From positions 1 through 6,541 of the forward strand of contig CAZLHO010000097.1 in the NCBI GenBank assembly GCA_964559455.1: DNA of 6,541 nt, read 5' to 3'. A model generated the notes under the pieces. It ran no database searches and was not told the DNA's origin. It was given only the letters and a program-made list of their open reading frames with translations. Source of the stretch: CAZLHO01 sp964559455 (GTDB taxonomy: Bacteria; Krumholzibacteriota; Krumholzibacteriia; LZORAL124-64-63). Position numbers and translations under genes: made by a program. Shown piece by piece: positions 5,323 to 6,541 of the stretch (its first letter is position 1; every line of letters begins with the position of its first letter).

Positions 5323-6541
5323 GTGAATATTCTCGGCTGTGGTGAGGCGAGGAGGGCGATCCTCCTGACCTTGGCGGTCGTCGTGTGCTTGGCTGGGACC
5401 GCATTCCCGGCAATGGCGCAGACACCCGCCTCGGCTTGCGCTCAGGATTCCCTGGTGCTGGTCTCGCCCGACGGCGAAGGCTTCTCGGGCCGTCTCACGA
5501 CCGACGGACGCATGGGCGTGACCCTGAAGTGGGCCAAGCTCGACAACGCGCTGACCTCCTGCGCCGTGCCCGTCGACACCGGCCAGTTCGACTTCCAGGT
5601 GCAGCTCAGCGGCGATTACCGCGCCGAGTTCGACCGCAACCTGATCATGACCTCGCAGTTCGGCGGCGTGATCGGCAGCACGGTCCAGGATCGCGTCGTC
5701 TTCAGCTGGACCAACGCGAACCAGCAGTTGACCGGAGCCATCAACGGCGAGTTCAACCTGAGCAACAACGGCGGCTTCTTCCTGGACTCCGGCGACGGGT
5801 GGGGCCAGGCGAACAACGGGCTGCCGCGTTACCTGCCCTATACCGACCTCAATGTCGTGGCGGCTTCCGAGGCGACGCCGGGCCTCTTCCTCGTCCAGCT
5901 CAGCTCGCGCGAGTTCGCGCGCGGCCTGTGGCGCCGGGCCCCCGACGGCGCCTGGCAGCGGATCGCCCCCGAGGTCTTCGTTGACGGTCTCGTCGAGAAC
6001 GTCGGCATCAGAACGCTCGCCTTCGCACCCGACGACGATGATCTCTTCGCCGTCGGAACCGTCCGCCAGGGCATCTTCGTGACGAGCGACGGCGGCCAGA
6101 CCTTCACGCAGGTTCGCGACCAGATCGACGCCGGCAGCTGGTCCAACCGTCCCGTGACGGCCCTGACCTGGTCTCCCGACGGACGCATCTACTGCGCCAT
6201 CCGGAACCTGGGCCTCTTCGTCTCCGCCGACGACGGTCAGAGCTTCTCTCTGCTCCCGAACATGGTCGTGCCGAACGTCTGGCCCGATCCCACGGCCGAC
6301 GCGATCCCGAACCTGAACCGGATCTGGGTCGACGCGGACGACGGCGCCCACCTGCTCGTGGCGGACAACAGGTTCGGCGTCTACGAGTCGACCAACGCCG
6401 GGGCCGCCTGGACGTGGCTCTCGCAGTCGCTGCTCACGAGCGCCGGCGTCAACGCCATCGCCACGCTGACCGTGGCCCAGGACCCCGCGGGCAGCGGCGT
6501 CATCTTCGCCGGCACCGATTTCTACGGGCTCTGGCGGACGG
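5323..6541 (+). CDS. secreted Asp-box (BNR-like) beta-propeller protein, 3' end outside the window
   Basis: The frame is open from GTG 5323 to the window edge, giving 406 residues without a stop. Residues 1-32 form a Sec signal peptide: Arg10-Arg11, hydrophobic core about 12-28, and a signal peptidase I site A-M-A before Gln33. Residues about 33-180 are a beta-rich domain with Cys39 and Cys80, possibly a disulfide; it is not recognised. Propeller blades follow, each with a Gly-hydrophobic-aromatic strand and usually an Asp-box turn: GLWRRAPDGAW (201), GIFVTSDGGQTF (250), GLFVSADDGQSF (297), GVYESTNAGAAW (352), and GLW at 402 opening another. The spacing is 47-55 residues. The S-x-D-x-G-x-[TS]-[FW] turns are typical of sialidase/BNR and sortilin (Vps10)-type propellers, which often serve as binding or structural folds. 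No sialidase catalytic residues are visible. The C-terminus, where a sorting signal or anchor could lie, is not in view. It is third in the apparent operon, 92 nt after gene 2. The propeller assignment is strong; substrate and role are unknown. Confidence 0.92.
   Translation, partial: MNILGCGEARRAILLTLAVVVCLAGTAFPAMAQTPASACAQDSLVLVSPDGEGFSGRLTTDGRMGVTLKWAKLDNALTSCAVPVDTGQFDFQVQLSGDYRAEFDRNLIMTSQFGGVIGSTVQDRVVFSWTNANQQLTGAINGEFNLSNNGGFFLDSGDGWGQANNGLPRYLPYTDLNVVAASEATPGLFLVQLSSREFARGLWRRAPDGAWQRIAPEVFVDGLVENVGIRTLAFAPDDDDLFAVGTVRQGIFVTSDGGQTFTQVRDQIDAGSWSNRPVTALTWSPDGRIYCAIRNLGLFVSADDGQSFSLLPNMVVPNVWPDPTADAIPNLNRIWVDADDGAHLLVADNRFGVYESTNAGAAWTWLSQSLLTSAGVNAIATLTVAQDPAGSGVIFAGTDFYGLWRT

Noticed and set aside
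2669..5425. A 918-codon open frame on the minus strand covering all of gene 2
   Set aside because: It is the antisense shadow of a GC-rich gene. It is rich in V, G, R, H and D without domain motifs or an export signal, and it overlaps both the gene 2 coding region and the start of gene 3. The + strand frame has a ribosome site, a lipobox and recognisable modules.
5206..6351. A 381-codon open frame on the minus strand opposite gene 3
   Set aside because: The + strand frame encodes a signal peptide and regularly spaced Asp-box blades, while the minus frame shows no such structure.

Overview
The window is strongly GC-rich, with codons mostly ending in G or C. It holds two complete genes and one truncated gene, all on the + strand, plus the tail of an upstream transcription unit. 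All three gene products carry export signals: two lipoprotein signal peptides, then one ordinary Sec signal peptide. The proteins are large, acidic, beta-rich and modular, built from Ig/PKD-like segments with a W-x-G-x-D-x-D-G-R motif, a lipoprotein-anchored alpha/beta C-terminal region, and an Asp-box propeller. This style is familiar from uncultured FCB-group and related lineages such as Eisenbacteria or Krumholzibacteriota. That placement is an inference from protein style; there is no marker gene here to prove it.

Layout. Bases 1-64 hold a possible stop codon of an upstream gene (TAA 10-12) and a textbook intrinsic terminator with a UUCG loop. Bases 65-338 are non-coding and contain a G-run cluster, a near-consensus sigma-70-type promoter (TTGACA - 18 bp - TATATT, 174-203) and a leader of roughly 130 nt. 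Gene 1 (339-2672) encodes a 777-residue lipoprotein. After a 62-nt gap without a terminator comes gene 2 (2735-5230), an approximately 831-residue lipoprotein. It shares an N-terminal module with gene 1 and has a C-terminal region resembling glutamine-amidotransferase-like alpha/beta domains. A 92-nt gap with two GC-rich hairpins separates gene 2 from gene 3 (5323 to the window end). Gene 3 uses a GTG start, has a Sec signal peptide, and encodes a protein with a run of Asp-box (BNR-like) propeller blades that leaves the window unfinished.

The three genes look like one operon read from the promoter at 174-203, producing envelope or secreted proteins. No enzyme can be named with confidence, and there is no mobile element, CRISPR array, tRNA or rRNA. 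The points most worth a second look are the shared module in the two lipoproteins, the lipoprotein-anchored amidotransferase-like region of gene 2, the Asp-box propeller in gene 3, and the paired hairpins before gene 3. Several long ORFs on the minus strand are shadows produced by GC-rich codon use.
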